Notes under the pieces: generated by a model
What the model was told of the DNA's origin: nothing
The model's database searches: none
The model's input: only the letters and a program-made list of their open reading frames with translations
Source of the DNA: Blastomonas sp. AAP53
GTDB lineage: Bacteria; Pseudomonadota; Alphaproteobacteria; Sphingomonadales; Sphingomonadaceae
Assembly: GCF_000331245.1 (NCBI RefSeq)
Contig: NZ_ANFZ01000009.1
Coordinates: 831,181-895,180, forward strand
Length of the DNA: 64,000 nucleotides
Reading direction: 5' to 3'
Made by a program: the position numbers and the translations under genes
Shown here: positions 49,845 through 58,393 of the stretch, in pieces
Layout of the letters: each line of letters opens with the position of its first letter
How positions within the stretch are numbered: position 1 is the first letter of the stretch

Positions 49845-51047
49845 ATGGATCAAGGCATGGTCATGGCCGCATCGACAACCGCCAAGGCGGCAGACGACGG
49901 CTTGCGCCTCGCGCTGCACGATCCAGCCACGCTCGATGCAGGCTTTGTCACCGGCTGGCGCAGGCTTGCCGATGCCGCCAGCGAGCCCAACGCTTTCCAC
50001 GCGCCGGAATTCCTGGCCCCGGCGATTGCGCATTGCGATGGACTGCACCGCGCCAGCCTGGCCGCATTGCATGTCGATGGCCAGCTTTGCGGACTGATGC
50101 CGATTGCGCGCGAAGCCTATTATGGTCGCTGGCCGGTGCCGCACAGCCAGAACTGGCGCCACCCCAATTGCTTCCTCGGCACCCCGCTCATCCGCGCGGG
50201 CCACGAACGCGCCTTCTGGCAGACGCTGCTGGCTGATCTGGACCGAAACCCGCGCGCAGGCCTGTTCCTGCATCTGCACGGCATCGCCACCGACGGCCCG
50301 GTGTTCGCAGCGCTGCAGCAGCTGTGCACCGATCAGCGCCGCGCCTGCGACATCGTGCTGGCCGAAGAGCGCGCGATGCTGGCGACCGACCTTCCCGGCC
50401 CGGCATACTACGAACAGGTCGTGCGCAAGAAGAAGCGCAAGGAACTGGCGCGGCTGCGCAACCGGCTGGCCGAAATGGGCGAGGTCCAAACGGTGCAGGG
50501 CTGCGCCGACGCCGGGCTCGACGCCTGGCTGGACGAGTTTCTGGCGCTCGAGCAGTCGGGCTGGAAGGGCCGCAACGGCTCTGCGCTGGCCGACATGCCT
50601 GAAACGCGTGGCCTGCTCCTCGCCGCCACCCGCCAGGCGCATGCAGCAGGCAGGCTGCACCTCATTGCGATGCGGCTCGACGGACGGCCGATCGCGATGC
50701 TGATCAACTTCCTCAGCCCGCCCGGCGGCTTTTCGTTCAAGACCGCCTTTGCCGAGGATTTTGCCCGGTTCTCGCCCGGCGTGCTGCTGCAGATCGACAA
50801 TCTGGATATCCTCGCCGAGCAGGGCCTCGACTGGATGGACAGCTGCGCGGCCGAGGGCCACCCGATGATCGACAGCCTGTGGGCCGAGCGCCGTCATGTC
50901 GGGCGGGTTTCCATCGGCTTGAAGGGATTTGCCCGCCCTGCCCTGTTTGCGCTGTTCCGTCAGGGCGAACGCTTCATGGATCGCCGCCGTGCCCCCCGGC
51001 CCGATGCGCCCGTGCCAACCTCTCCTGCGGAGAATGACGATGACTGA
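49845..51047 (+). CDS. FemAB/CelD-like GNAT acyltransferase
   Basis: The roughly 400-residue protein has the double-GNAT layout of the Acetyltransf_6 (CelD/BcsL-like) group: NAFHAPEFLAPAI early, YYEQVVRKKKRKELARLRNRL, a W..LEQSGWKGRNGSAL middle motif, and FKTAFAEDFARFSPGVLLQIDNL near the end. It may transfer an acyl or aminoacyl group to a polysaccharide, lipid or peptide. ATGs at 49845, 49857 and 49863 are all possible. Its stop overlaps the next gene by eight bases. Confidence 0.8.
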   Translation: MDQGMVMAASTTAKAADDGLRLALHDPATLDAGFVTGWRRLADAASEPNAFHAPEFLAPAIAHCDGLHRASLAALHVDGQLCGLMPIAREAYYGRWPVPHSQNWRHPNCFLGTPLIRAGHERAFWQTLLADLDRNPRAGLFLHLHGIATDGPVFAALQQLCTDQRRACDIVLAEERAMLATDLPGPAYYEQVVRKKKRKELARLRNRLAEMGEVQTVQGCADAGLDAWLDEFLALEQSGWKGRNGSALADMPETRGLLLAATRQAHAAGRLHLIAMRLDGRPIAMLINFLSPPGGFSFKTAFAEDFARFSPGVLLQIDNLDILAEQGLDWMDSCAAEGHPMIDSLWAERRHVGRVSIGLKGFARPALFALFRQGERFMDRRRAPRPDAPVPTSPAENDDD

Positions 51048-51927
51048 TCAGCCGTATCCCGCCGAATTCGCCCGCTCGGATGTGAGCGGCGTATTCACCG
51101 CCGATGCCAAGGCGCGCTTTGCCCTGTGCTATCCGGAAACGGCCCACGTGCTGACCCACAGCCTGTTGCAGCACCCGCTGCTCGATCTGGAGGCGCTGGC
51201 GCATCTGGGCGAGCAGCTGCCCGAAAAATCGCTGGAATATAACCGCGGTGACCTGCCCATCGGCATCCGCCCCGAGGACATTCCCTCCAACGGGCTCACC
51301 ATCGGCGAGACCATCCGGCGGATCGACAGCGCCAACAGCTGGTGCGTGCTCAAGAACATCGAGCAGGTGCCCGCTTATCGCGACCTGCTGCTGACGCTGC
51401 TGGGCGAGCTCGAGGATGTCACCAGCGCGACGACGGGCGAAATGCTGCGGCCCGAAGGCTTTGTCTTCGTCTCGTCCCCAGGATCGATGACGCCCTATCA
51501 TTTCGACCCCGAGCACAATATTCTGCTGCAGCTGCGCGGCTGGAAGACGATGACGGTGTTTCCAGCAGGCGATCCGCGCTTTGCCGCGCCCGAAGCCCAT
51601 GAGGCCTATCATTCGGGTGGCGGCCCGCGCAATCTGCCGTGGGACGATGCGCTTGCCGCGCATGGCACCGACCACCGGCTCGAGCCCGGCCAGGCGATCT
51701 TCGTGCCGGTGATGGCACCGCATTATGTGCGCAACGGCGACAAGCCCTCGATCTCGCTGTCGATCACCTGGCGGTCCGAATGGAGCTATGCCGAGACCGA
51801 CGCGCACGCGATGAACAGCGTCCTGCGCAAATACGGCCTCAAGCCTGCGCCACCGCGCCGCTATCCGGTCAACAACCTTGTCAAGTCCTACGGTTATCGC
51901 GCGCTGCGCAAGCTCGGGCTCGACTGA
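51040..51927 (+). CDS. JmjC-like cupin (putative Fe(II)/2OG oxygenase)
   Basis: The 295-residue protein has the iron-binding H-x-D motif in TPYHFDPEHNILLQLRGW and the distal His in VPVMAPHYVRNGD. This matches the cupin-like/JmjC fold of 2-oxoglutarate oxygenases that hydroxylate proteins or small molecules. An N-terminal helical region precedes the cupin core. GGAG lies seven bases before ATG 51040. It overlaps the acyltransferase by eight bases, which suggests they modify the same product. Its substrate is unknown. Confidence 0.82.
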   Translation: MTDQPYPAEFARSDVSGVFTADAKARFALCYPETAHVLTHSLLQHPLLDLEALAHLGEQLPEKSLEYNRGDLPIGIRPEDIPSNGLTIGETIRRIDSANSWCVLKNIEQVPAYRDLLLTLLGELEDVTSATTGEMLRPEGFVFVSSPGSMTPYHFDPEHNILLQLRGWKTMTVFPAGDPRFAAPEAHEAYHSGGGPRNLPWDDALAAHGTDHRLEPGQAIFVPVMAPHYVRNGDKPSISLSITWRSEWSYAETDAHAMNSVLRKYGLKPAPPRRYPVNNLVKSYGYRALRKLGLD

Positions 51928-51933
51928 TCCGCT

Positions 51934-52707
51934 TCAGCCGTTCACCAGCACGCGGGTGACGCCGTCACGCTCGGTGACGGTGGCGCGAACACCGTAGATC
52001 GCGGTGATCCAGTGCGGGGTCATGGTGTCTGCCACCGTGCCGCTGGTGACGGTGCGGCCATCGGCCATCCAGACCAGGCGGTCGGCGTGCAGGGCTGCCA
52101 GATCAAGGTCGTGCAGCACCACCAAAGCCCCGCCACCGCGATCGACAAATCCCCGGATCAGCCGCATGACGCTGTGCTGATGGCGCGGATCGAGCGAGGC
52201 AACGGGTTCGTCCGCCAGCATCAACGGTGCCTGCGAAGCCAGCGCCCGCGCGATATGCACCCGCGCCAGCTCGCCGCCCGAAAGCGTGTCGGTCGCACGA
52301 TCGGCCAGCTCGATCAGGTCGCAGGCGGCCATCGCCTGGACGATCGCCTCCGCATCCGTCTGCCCCAGTCGCTCCGGCGCCGCGCCATAGGCAAAGCGGC
52401 CGAGCGCCACGACATCGCGCACCCGGATCGGCCAGGCCAGATCCCGCACCTGCGGCAAATAGGTGACGGCGCGGGCCCGATCGCGCGAAGACAGGCTTTC
52501 CGCAGGCTGGCCTCCGATCAGCGCCTCGCCGCTGTCAGGCCTGACGAGACCCAGCGCGACGCGCAACAGGCTGCTCTTGCCCGCACCATTGGGGCCCAGC
52601 AGCACCACCAGCTCGCCAGGCTCCAGCGACAGCGACGCGCCCTCGATCAGCGGGGCGCGCTTGACGGCAAGGCTGGCCTTGCTGACCTCCAGGCCCTGCG
52701 CGGTCAT
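51934..52707 (-). CDS. btuD: ABC transporter ATP-binding protein, B12 uptake
   Basis: The ATPase of the vitamin B12 importer. Walker A is LLGPNGAGKSSLLR, the signature is LSGGELARVHIARAL, Walker B is LMLADEPVASLD and the switch His is in LHDLDL. The 257 residues match the FecE/BtuD class. Its start overlaps the permease stop by four bases. The upstream cobalamin riboswitch supports B12 rather than siderophore uptake. Confidence 0.9.
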   Translation of the reverse strand: MTAQGLEVSKASLAVKRAPLIEGASLSLEPGELVVLLGPNGAGKSSLLRVALGLVRPDSGEALIGGQPAESLSSRDRARAVTYLPQVRDLAWPIRVRDVVALGRFAYGAAPERLGQTDAEAIVQAMAACDLIELADRATDTLSGGELARVHIARALASQAPLMLADEPVASLDPRHQHSVMRLIRGFVDRGGGALVVLHDLDLAALHADRLVWMADGRTVTSGTVADTMTPHWITAIYGVRATVTERDGVTRVLVNG

Positions 52708-53690
52708 CGCGGCGTTCCCCGGCGCAGTGCGATCGTGACGAACACCGGCGCCCCGATCAATGCGGCGACGACTCCCAGCTTGAGTTCGGTATCGCCGGGC
52801 ATCACCCGCACGGTGATATCGGCAAGGATCAGGATCAGGCCCGACAGCAGCGCGCTGGGGATCAGCACGCGCGCCGGGTCATGCCGCACCCAGGGCCGCA
52901 CCAGATGCGGCGCGACGATGCCGACAAAACCGATCGCTCCGGCCAGCGCCACCGCACCGCCCGTCGCCAGCCCCGCGCCCAGCACCACCAGGAGCCGTTG
53001 GCGCGGAACGTTCAGGCCGACCCCCGCCGCAGCCTCCTCGCCGAGCGACAGCGCCGCCAGGCCACGCCGCGCGGCAATCAGCAGCGCTGCGCCGGTCAGG
53101 ATGAACGGTGTGCAAAGCGCCAGGTCGTTGAAACTGCGATTGGCAACCGACCCCATCATCCAGGTCACCATGTCCGACAGCGTGAACGGATTGGGGGCCA
53201 GGTTCATCAGCAGCGACATCACCGCGCCGGAAAAGCTGGAGATGCCCACGCCGACAAGGATCAGGGTGACCACCGATGAGGTGCGCGGAGCGGCCCAGGC
53301 AATGATGGTGGTCGCTGTCAGCGCCCCTGCAATCGCCGCCAGCGGCAAGGCAAACGGGATCGTGGCGGCAAGCCCGTAGAACAGCGCGACCGTGGCAAAA
53401 AGCGCCGACATCGCCGATACGCCGAGCACGCCGGGCTCTGCCAGCGGGTTGCGCAGCAAGCCCTGCAGCGCGGCGCCACTGATGCCCAGCGCCACGCCTG
53501 CCGCCAGCGCCGCGAGCGCACGCGGCAACCGTACCTGCCAGACGACCAGCAGGTCACCCGGCTCGCCCTGCCCCAGCAACGCCGCCGTCATCCGTGCGGG
53601 GGGCAATGGAACGGACCCCAGCAGACAGGCGGCATACAGTGCAGCGAGAATGGCCAGCACGAGCATCGGCAGCAGCAGGCGATCGATCAT
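52704..53690 (-). CDS. btuC: ABC transporter permease, B12 uptake
   Basis: This 328-residue inner-membrane permease is of the FecCD/BtuC family, with about ten helices. VWQVRLPRALAALAAGVALGISG and LQGLLRNPLAEPGVLG are the classic N-terminal blocks; GFVGIVAPHLVRPWVRHDPARVL is the cytoplasmic coupling region. ATG 53690 lies at the btuF stop (overlap ATGA), and the frame upstream is not part of it. The product works with btuD and btuF. Confidence 0.92.
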   Translation of the reverse strand: MIDRLLLPMLVLAILAALYAACLLGSVPLPPARMTAALLGQGEPGDLLVVWQVRLPRALAALAAGVALGISGAALQGLLRNPLAEPGVLGVSAMSALFATVALFYGLAATIPFALPLAAIAGALTATTIIAWAAPRTSSVVTLILVGVGISSFSGAVMSLLMNLAPNPFTLSDMVTWMMGSVANRSFNDLALCTPFILTGAALLIAARRGLAALSLGEEAAAGVGLNVPRQRLLVVLGAGLATGGAVALAGAIGFVGIVAPHLVRPWVRHDPARVLIPSALLSGLILILADITVRVMPGDTELKLGVVAALIGAPVFVTIALRRGTPR

Positions 53691-54736
53691 CGCAGCGATG
53701 CGCCCCTCGCGCGGGCCAGCGCCTCGGCGGCATCGAGCACGAACCATCCCCCGCACGATGTCCACGCGCCTTCCAGCCCGATCGGCGGCTGATCGCTGGC
53801 GCGGTCCATCAACGGATGGCGCGCCGCGCTCCACAGGTCAGGGTTATAGTCGCGCCGCCCGAACCACGCCATCGCGACGCGGTCGGGCCGTTCATAGGCC
53901 AGCCGCTCCAGCGGCAACGGCTGCCAGCCGGGCTGCTGCTGGAAATTGCGATAGCCGGCAAGCTCTATCAGTTCATGGATCAGCGATCCGGGGCCGGAGG
54001 TGACCCCGCCGGGGGTGGCGTAGAGCAGGGACGGTTGCGATTGATTCTCACGCCCGACTCCCGTGTTCCCGAGCGAAGTCGAGGGACCTGCGCGCAACCC
54101 TTTGAGATCACGTCTCTCGATTTCGCTCGGGACAAACGGGGATGTGTGGGCTTCTCGCAATGCCGCGACCCGCGCGTCCAGCTCCCGCGCAACCGCCTCG
54201 CCGCGCTCGGTCTCGCCCAGTCCCGCCGCCGCTTCCAGCAGCACGCGGCGGACCCCGGCCAGATCCTCGGCAAAGCCCAGCTGCAGCACCGGAACGCCCG
54301 CCCGCGCGAAGAACCCACCCGCATCTGCGCCACCGCCATAGCTGCGCACCACCAGATCGGGCTTCAGCACCAGAATATCCTCGGCGCGGGGCGCCACCTT
54401 GGGCATGCCCTTGGCCGCTGCGCGCATATACGAAAAGTCGCGGGTGGCATCGGGAGACACCGCCAGGATGCGATCGCGCCCCACCAGTTTCAGCACATAC
54501 TGGTCCGCGCAATAATCCAGGCTGACGATCCGCATCGCCCGCACGGGAGGCTCGACCGGCTGCGGCGTTGCGGCGTTGCCGAGCGAGCAGGCGGTGAGCA
54601 GTGCGGACAAGGCTGCAGCCACCAGCACCCCCTTACGCCTGTCCCGACCGTGTCGAGGGACGCCATGCAGCGGTCGCGCAAGCATCCCTCGACTGCGGTC
54701 AAGACACACGGAAAAGGAGGCGATCTGGCGCGACAT
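53687..54736 (-). CDS. btuF: B12-binding periplasmic protein with in-frame repeats
   Basis: BtuF binds cobalamin outside the inner membrane. It carries a lipobox (ALSALLTACS) after a long basic leader. The binding core has MRIVSLDYCADQYVLKLVGRD and VLKPDLVVRSYGGG. A family A repeat pair lies in frame at about residues 202-223 (translated as FVPSEIERR ... PSTSLGNTG), in what is normally a short loop. A second, diverged pair lies in the leader (about residues 11-32). ATG 54736 overlaps the btuB stop (TGATG); a GTG near 54622-54628 would skip the leader repeat. The frame is intact. Confidence 0.85.
   Translation of the reverse strand: MSRQIASFSVCLDRSRGMLARPLHGVPRHGRDRRKGVLVAAALSALLTACSLGNAATPQPVEPPVRAMRIVSLDYCADQYVLKLVGRDRILAVSPDATRDFSYMRAAAKGMPKVAPRAEDILVLKPDLVVRSYGGGADAGGFFARAGVPVLQLGFAEDLAGVRRVLLEAAAGLGETERGEAVARELDARVAALREAHTSPFVPSEIERRDLKGLRAGPSTSLGNTGVGRENQSQPSLLYATPGGVTSGPGSLIHELIELAGYRNFQQQPGWQPLPLERLAYERPDRVAMAWFGRRDYNPDLWSAARHPLMDRASDQPPIGLEGAWTSCGGWFVLDAAEALARARGASLR
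54067..54133. repeat. REP pair inside btuF (family A, copy 4)
   Basis: Two inverted family A units (54067-54087 and 54112-54133, the second with two changed bases) lie within the btuF coding sequence. The frame is preserved through both. This is the only family A copy in the window that lies clearly inside a gene. Confidence 0.85.
54641..54706. repeat. Diverged REP pair at the btuF 5' end
   Basis: GTCCCGACCGTGTCGAGGGA at 54641-54660 and the inverted ATCCCTCGACTGCGGTCAAG at 54684-54703 form a hairpin pair related to family A but with a different core. They lie in the btuF leader if the ATG at 54736 is used, or in the btuB-btuF gap if a later GTG is used. Confidence 0.65.
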
Positions 54737-56625
54737 CACATCTTCAACCTGACCCCTGCATAACCGGCGCGGCCCGGCACGCCATAATTGAACGCGGTCT
54801 GGTAGGCCTCGTCAAACAGGTTTTCAACGCGGCCATAGACCTCAAAATTGTCTGAGACGGCAAAGCTGGCGCGCAGATCGACGCGGACATAGCTGTCGAG
54901 CCGGAGGGTGTTGGCGACATCGTCGAAGGTATCGCCCACCATCAGCACCGTGGCGCCGAGCGCCGGGCCCCAGGGCGAGCGCCAGTCGACCAGCACCGAG
55001 GCGCTGTCCTTCGCCCGCCGGGCGAGCCGATTGCCGAAGTTGGAGCGACCAAAGAAATCAGGCTCGGGCGAGCGGTTTTCGGTATCGACCAGGCTGTATT
55101 GCGCCTGCAGCGTAAAGCCCTGCACCGGCTGCATCCACAGCCCCAGCTCAACACCCTCGGCGCGTGCGGCAGCGATGTTTTCCAGGCTGAAGGTCGCCGA
55201 CGAGAACACGATCAGGTCGCGCGTGTTGCGGCGGAAATAGGTTGCCTGCGCGCGCAGCTTGCCGTCGATCAGCGATTGTTCGATCCCCGCATCATAGCTG
55301 CGCGCCGTCTCTGGCCGCAGGTCCGGATTGCCGAACGCGGCGAGCTGCTCGCTGAGCGCCGGTGCCCGGAAGCCTTCGGCATAGGTCGCGCGCAGCACCG
55401 TGTCGCCGTCATTGGGCGTATAGGCGATGTTGCCGCCCAGGCTGGTCTTGCTGCCGAACACCTGCTGGTCATCGACGCGCACCCCGCCAGTGACGGTGAG
55501 CCCCGTGACCGGACGCACGATCGCCTGACCGTAATAGCTGGTCATGTGCACGTCGCTGACATCGGGTGCGGTGTTGAAGGACGGGAAGAAGGTGCTCGCC
55601 TCGCTGCGTTCATGCTCGATGCCGAACACCAGGGTCAGCGGTTCGGCGACATCGGCGACGCCCTGATATTCGAACCGGTCGAGCGTCCCCTTGGCCTCGG
55701 CAGGGTTGAAGGAACCGGGGGCAGGATCGGTGGTGATCCGTTCGATATCGGTGCGGGTATAGGCGATGCGGTTGCGCAGCCGCCCATCGAACAGCGCCAC
55801 GTTGAGCCCCGCATAGCCGACGAACTGCTCGTTGTCGGTCACTGGCAGCGTATCGCCCGGCGGGTTGTCGAACGCGGTCTCGCCATCGGTATAGAAGCCG
55901 CGCAGGTCCAGGCTGATGGCGTCGCTGAACGCGATCTTCAGCTTGCCGTTCAGGGTGACATTCTCGAACCCGTCCTTTTCGGTGCCGCCCAAGCGCTCGT
56001 CATAGGCCGATATGCCATCGCTGCGGAACCAGCTGCCGCCGACGCTGCCCGAGACGATACCGCTCTTGCCCGACACGCTGGCGACCAGCTGGCCGGTATC
56101 GCGATAGCCATATTCGCCGCGCGCACTCGCCTGCAAGCCTTCGGTCGGCTCGATCGTGGTGATGTTGATGACGCCGCCGATCGCCTGGCTGCCCCAGATC
56201 ACCGAGTTGGGCCCGCGCAGCACCTCGACCGATCCGATATTGCCGGTGAGGATCGAGCTGAAATCGAACGCGCCCGAGGGTGCCGACGGATCGTTGATAC
56301 GCACGCCATCGACCAGCACCAGCGTCTGCGAACTGTCGCCGCCGCGGATGAACACGCTGGTCGTACCGCCAGGGCCGCCGTTGCGCGCGACGCTGATGCC
56401 CGGAAGCGTCTGCAGCACATCGCTGAGCACCTGCGTCTGGCGACGGTCGAGCTCTGCCCTGTCGACCACGGTGATCGACTGGCCGGTCTCGCTGCGCTTC
56501 TGTGCGATGCGGCTGGCAGAGACGACGATGTCATCGAGCTCGCCGTCGGCAGATTGGGCATGCAGCGGGGTCGCCGCCGCCAGCGTGACTGCGGAGACGG
56601 CGACAAATCTGGCAATTTTGGACAC
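54736..56625 (-). CDS. btuB: TonB-dependent vitamin B12 receptor
   Basis: The outer-membrane cobalamin receptor. A signal peptide (VSKIARFVAVSAVTLAAATPLHAQ) precedes a TonB-box-like DDIVVSASR. The plug domain spans about residues 45-150 (VLVDGVRINDPSAPSG, IGSVEVLRGPNSVIWGSQAIGG). A 22-strand barrel follows and ends in LKM. GTG 56625 is chosen from AAGGA and the signal peptide, giving 629 residues. A cobalamin riboswitch lies in its leader, which supports B12 as ligand. Confidence 0.92.
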   Translation of the reverse strand: MSKIARFVAVSAVTLAAATPLHAQSADGELDDIVVSASRIAQKRSETGQSITVVDRAELDRRQTQVLSDVLQTLPGISVARNGGPGGTTSVFIRGGDSSQTLVLVDGVRINDPSAPSGAFDFSSILTGNIGSVEVLRGPNSVIWGSQAIGGVINITTIEPTEGLQASARGEYGYRDTGQLVASVSGKSGIVSGSVGGSWFRSDGISAYDERLGGTEKDGFENVTLNGKLKIAFSDAISLDLRGFYTDGETAFDNPPGDTLPVTDNEQFVGYAGLNVALFDGRLRNRIAYTRTDIERITTDPAPGSFNPAEAKGTLDRFEYQGVADVAEPLTLVFGIEHERSEASTFFPSFNTAPDVSDVHMTSYYGQAIVRPVTGLTVTGGVRVDDQQVFGSKTSLGGNIAYTPNDGDTVLRATYAEGFRAPALSEQLAAFGNPDLRPETARSYDAGIEQSLIDGKLRAQATYFRRNTRDLIVFSSATFSLENIAAARAEGVELGLWMQPVQGFTLQAQYSLVDTENRSPEPDFFGRSNFGNRLARRAKDSASVLVDWRSPWGPALGATVLMVGDTFDDVANTLRLDSYVRVDLRASFAVSDNFEVYGRVENLFDEAYQTAFNYGVPGRAGYAGVRLKM

Positions 56626-56787
56626 GGTTTTCCTTCGCGCCTGGCCGCCGCCGAAACGGGCAGGCAGATGAACGACATGAAGGCCCCCCGGTTTCAAACC
56701 GACGCGACTATGGCCTTTGGCATGTCGTTACGAAGGAAATTCCTTTCCCATCCGAACAGGCTGGACCCGGCCCCCGGATGAACGACG

Positions 56788-56950
56788 CGATGGCAGGTCT
56801 CCTGGCTTGTCGATCATCGCCTCGGGCCGTCTTCCCGGGATTTCTCCCAGTGACATATTGGGCCGTCGGCTCCCGACTCACAGTTGCGGGCACAGCGCCG
56901 GAATGACACCGGCTTCCCTCTTCGCTCCCCGATCAAGGGGAGAACCATCT
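56788..56950 (-). promoter_or_regulatory. Cobalamin riboswitch
   Basis: Read on the minus strand, the conserved parts occur in order: a GGTTCTCCCC...GGGGAGCGAAGAGGGAA start, GCCGGTG, GCTGTGCCCGCAACTGTGA, the CACTGGG loop, and the exact B12 box AGCCAGGAGACCTGCC (56807-56792). It lies about 165 bases before btuB. It should lower expression of btuBFCD when adenosylcobalamin is plentiful. A TTGACT -35-like element at 56986-56981 lies just upstream. Confidence 0.95.
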
Positions 56951-56991
56951 GGTCGTGCGAATGCTGGAATAAATGTAAAAAGTCAATCGAC

Positions 56992-57032
56992 TCAGACACA
57001 GGCCCGAACAGTCAGCGCAGGCCTGTGTCTGA
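56992..57032 (-). terminator. Terminator hairpin after the thiolase gene
   Basis: TCAGACACAGGCC (56992-57004) and GGCCTGTGTCTGA (57020-57032) form a perfect 13-base-pair stem starting ten bases after the thiolase stop. A run of five T's follows ten bases later on the minus strand and overlaps the putative btu promoter. Confidence 0.75.
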
Positions 57033-57042
57033 AAATAGGGCG

Positions 57043-58239
57043 TCAGATGAGCTCGAGCGCAACTGCCGTGGCTTCACCGCCGCCGATGCACAGCGATGCC
57101 AGGCCACGCTTGCCGCCATGGGTCTGCAGCGCGGAAACCAGTGTCGCCAGAATGCGGGCACCGCTGGCCCCGATGGGGTGACCCAGCGCAGTCGCACCGC
57201 CATGGACGTTGATCTTGTCATGCGGGATGCCAAGGTCGTGCATCGCGATCATCGACACGCAGGCAAACGCCTCGTTGACCTCGAACAGATCGACATCGGC
57301 AACGCTCCACCCCGCCTTTTCGAGCGCCTTGCGGCAGGCCGCGACCGGAGCGGTGGTGAACAGCGCCGGTGCATGCGCGTGCGCGGCGTGGCTGACGATG
57401 CGCGCGACCGGCGTCAGGCCAAGCTTGTCGGCGACGCTCTGCCGGGTCAGCACCAACGCTGCGGCTCCATCGGAAATCGACGATGCGTTGGCTGCCGTGA
57501 TCGTGCCATCCTTGGCAAACGCCGGCTTCAGGTTCGGGATCTTCGATGCATCGCCCTTGAGCGGCTGCTCATCCTTGTCGATGGTTTCGGTGCCCTTGCG
57601 ACCGGTGATCTCGACCGCCACGATCTCGCGATCGAAGCTGCCCGAGCTCTGCGCCTGCTGCGCGCGGGTGAGCGAGGCGATGGCATAGTCGTCCTGCGCC
57701 TGACGGGTGAACTGGTATTCGCCTGCGGTGGCTTCGGCAAAGCTGCCCATCGCACGGCCCGGCTCATAGGCGTCTTCCAGGCCGTCGAGGAACATGTGGT
57801 CCATCACCCGGTCATGGCCCAGGCGCGCGCCGCCGCGGTGCTTGGTCAGCAGATAGGGCGCATTGGTCATGCTTTCCATTCCGCCTGCGACCAGCAGATC
57901 GACCGACCCCGATGCCAGCGCCTCTGCGGCCATGATGGTTGCCTGCATGCCGCTGCCACACATCTTGTTGACCGTGGTCGCCTCGACCGATTGCGGCAGA
58001 CCCGCCTTCAGCGCCGCCTGGCGCGCCGGTGCCTGGCCCAGACCTGCAGGCAGCACGCAGCCCATGTAGATCCGCTCGACGGCATCGCCGGAAACCCCTG
58101 CCCGCTCGACGGCCGCCTTGACCGCGGTGGCGCCCAGATCGGTGGCGCTCGCGCCGGCAAGGCTGCCCTGGAAGCTGCCCATCGGCGTGCGCGCGTAAGA
58201 AACGATAACGACGGGATCGGCGGCGGAAAATGCGGTCAT
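57043..58239 (-). CDS. Acetyl-CoA C-acetyltransferase (thiolase)
   Basis: Thiolases condense or cleave acyl-CoAs. The acyl-accepting cysteine is C94 in VNKMCGSGMQ. The other catalytic residues are in NEAFA, GGATALGHPIGASGAR and the C-terminal CIGGGEA. The 398 residues match biosynthetic (PhaA/AtoB-type) thiolases better than the longer degradative type. It stands alone before the B12 operon on the same strand, separated by a strong terminator. Confidence 0.92.
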   Translation of the reverse strand: MTAFSAADPVVIVSYARTPMGSFQGSLAGASATDLGATAVKAAVERAGVSGDAVERIYMGCVLPAGLGQAPARQAALKAGLPQSVEATTVNKMCGSGMQATIMAAEALASGSVDLLVAGGMESMTNAPYLLTKHRGGARLGHDRVMDHMFLDGLEDAYEPGRAMGSFAEATAGEYQFTRQAQDDYAIASLTRAQQAQSSGSFDREIVAVEITGRKGTETIDKDEQPLKGDASKIPNLKPAFAKDGTITAANASSISDGAAALVLTRQSVADKLGLTPVARIVSHAAHAHAPALFTTAPVAACRKALEKAGWSVADVDLFEVNEAFACVSMIAMHDLGIPHDKINVHGGATALGHPIGASGARILATLVSALQTHGGKRGLASLCIGGGEATAVALELI

Positions 58240-58393
58240 GGCAATCAGTCCTTTGACGAAGGTTCGCGATTGCCCCGTCCCTTAGAGCAGCCGGGACCGC
58301 AATTCAAATGCAGCAAAACCGCTTTCCAGAGGACGCTCACCGCCGCTATGCCGCGACCGACGTTCCCGCCCCCTGCACAAGGCTTGCATCCCG

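Noticed and set aside
51934..53690. Siderophore (FecCD-type) rather than B12 transporter
   Set aside because: The family is shared, but the cobalamin riboswitch and adjacent btuB-like receptor favour B12.
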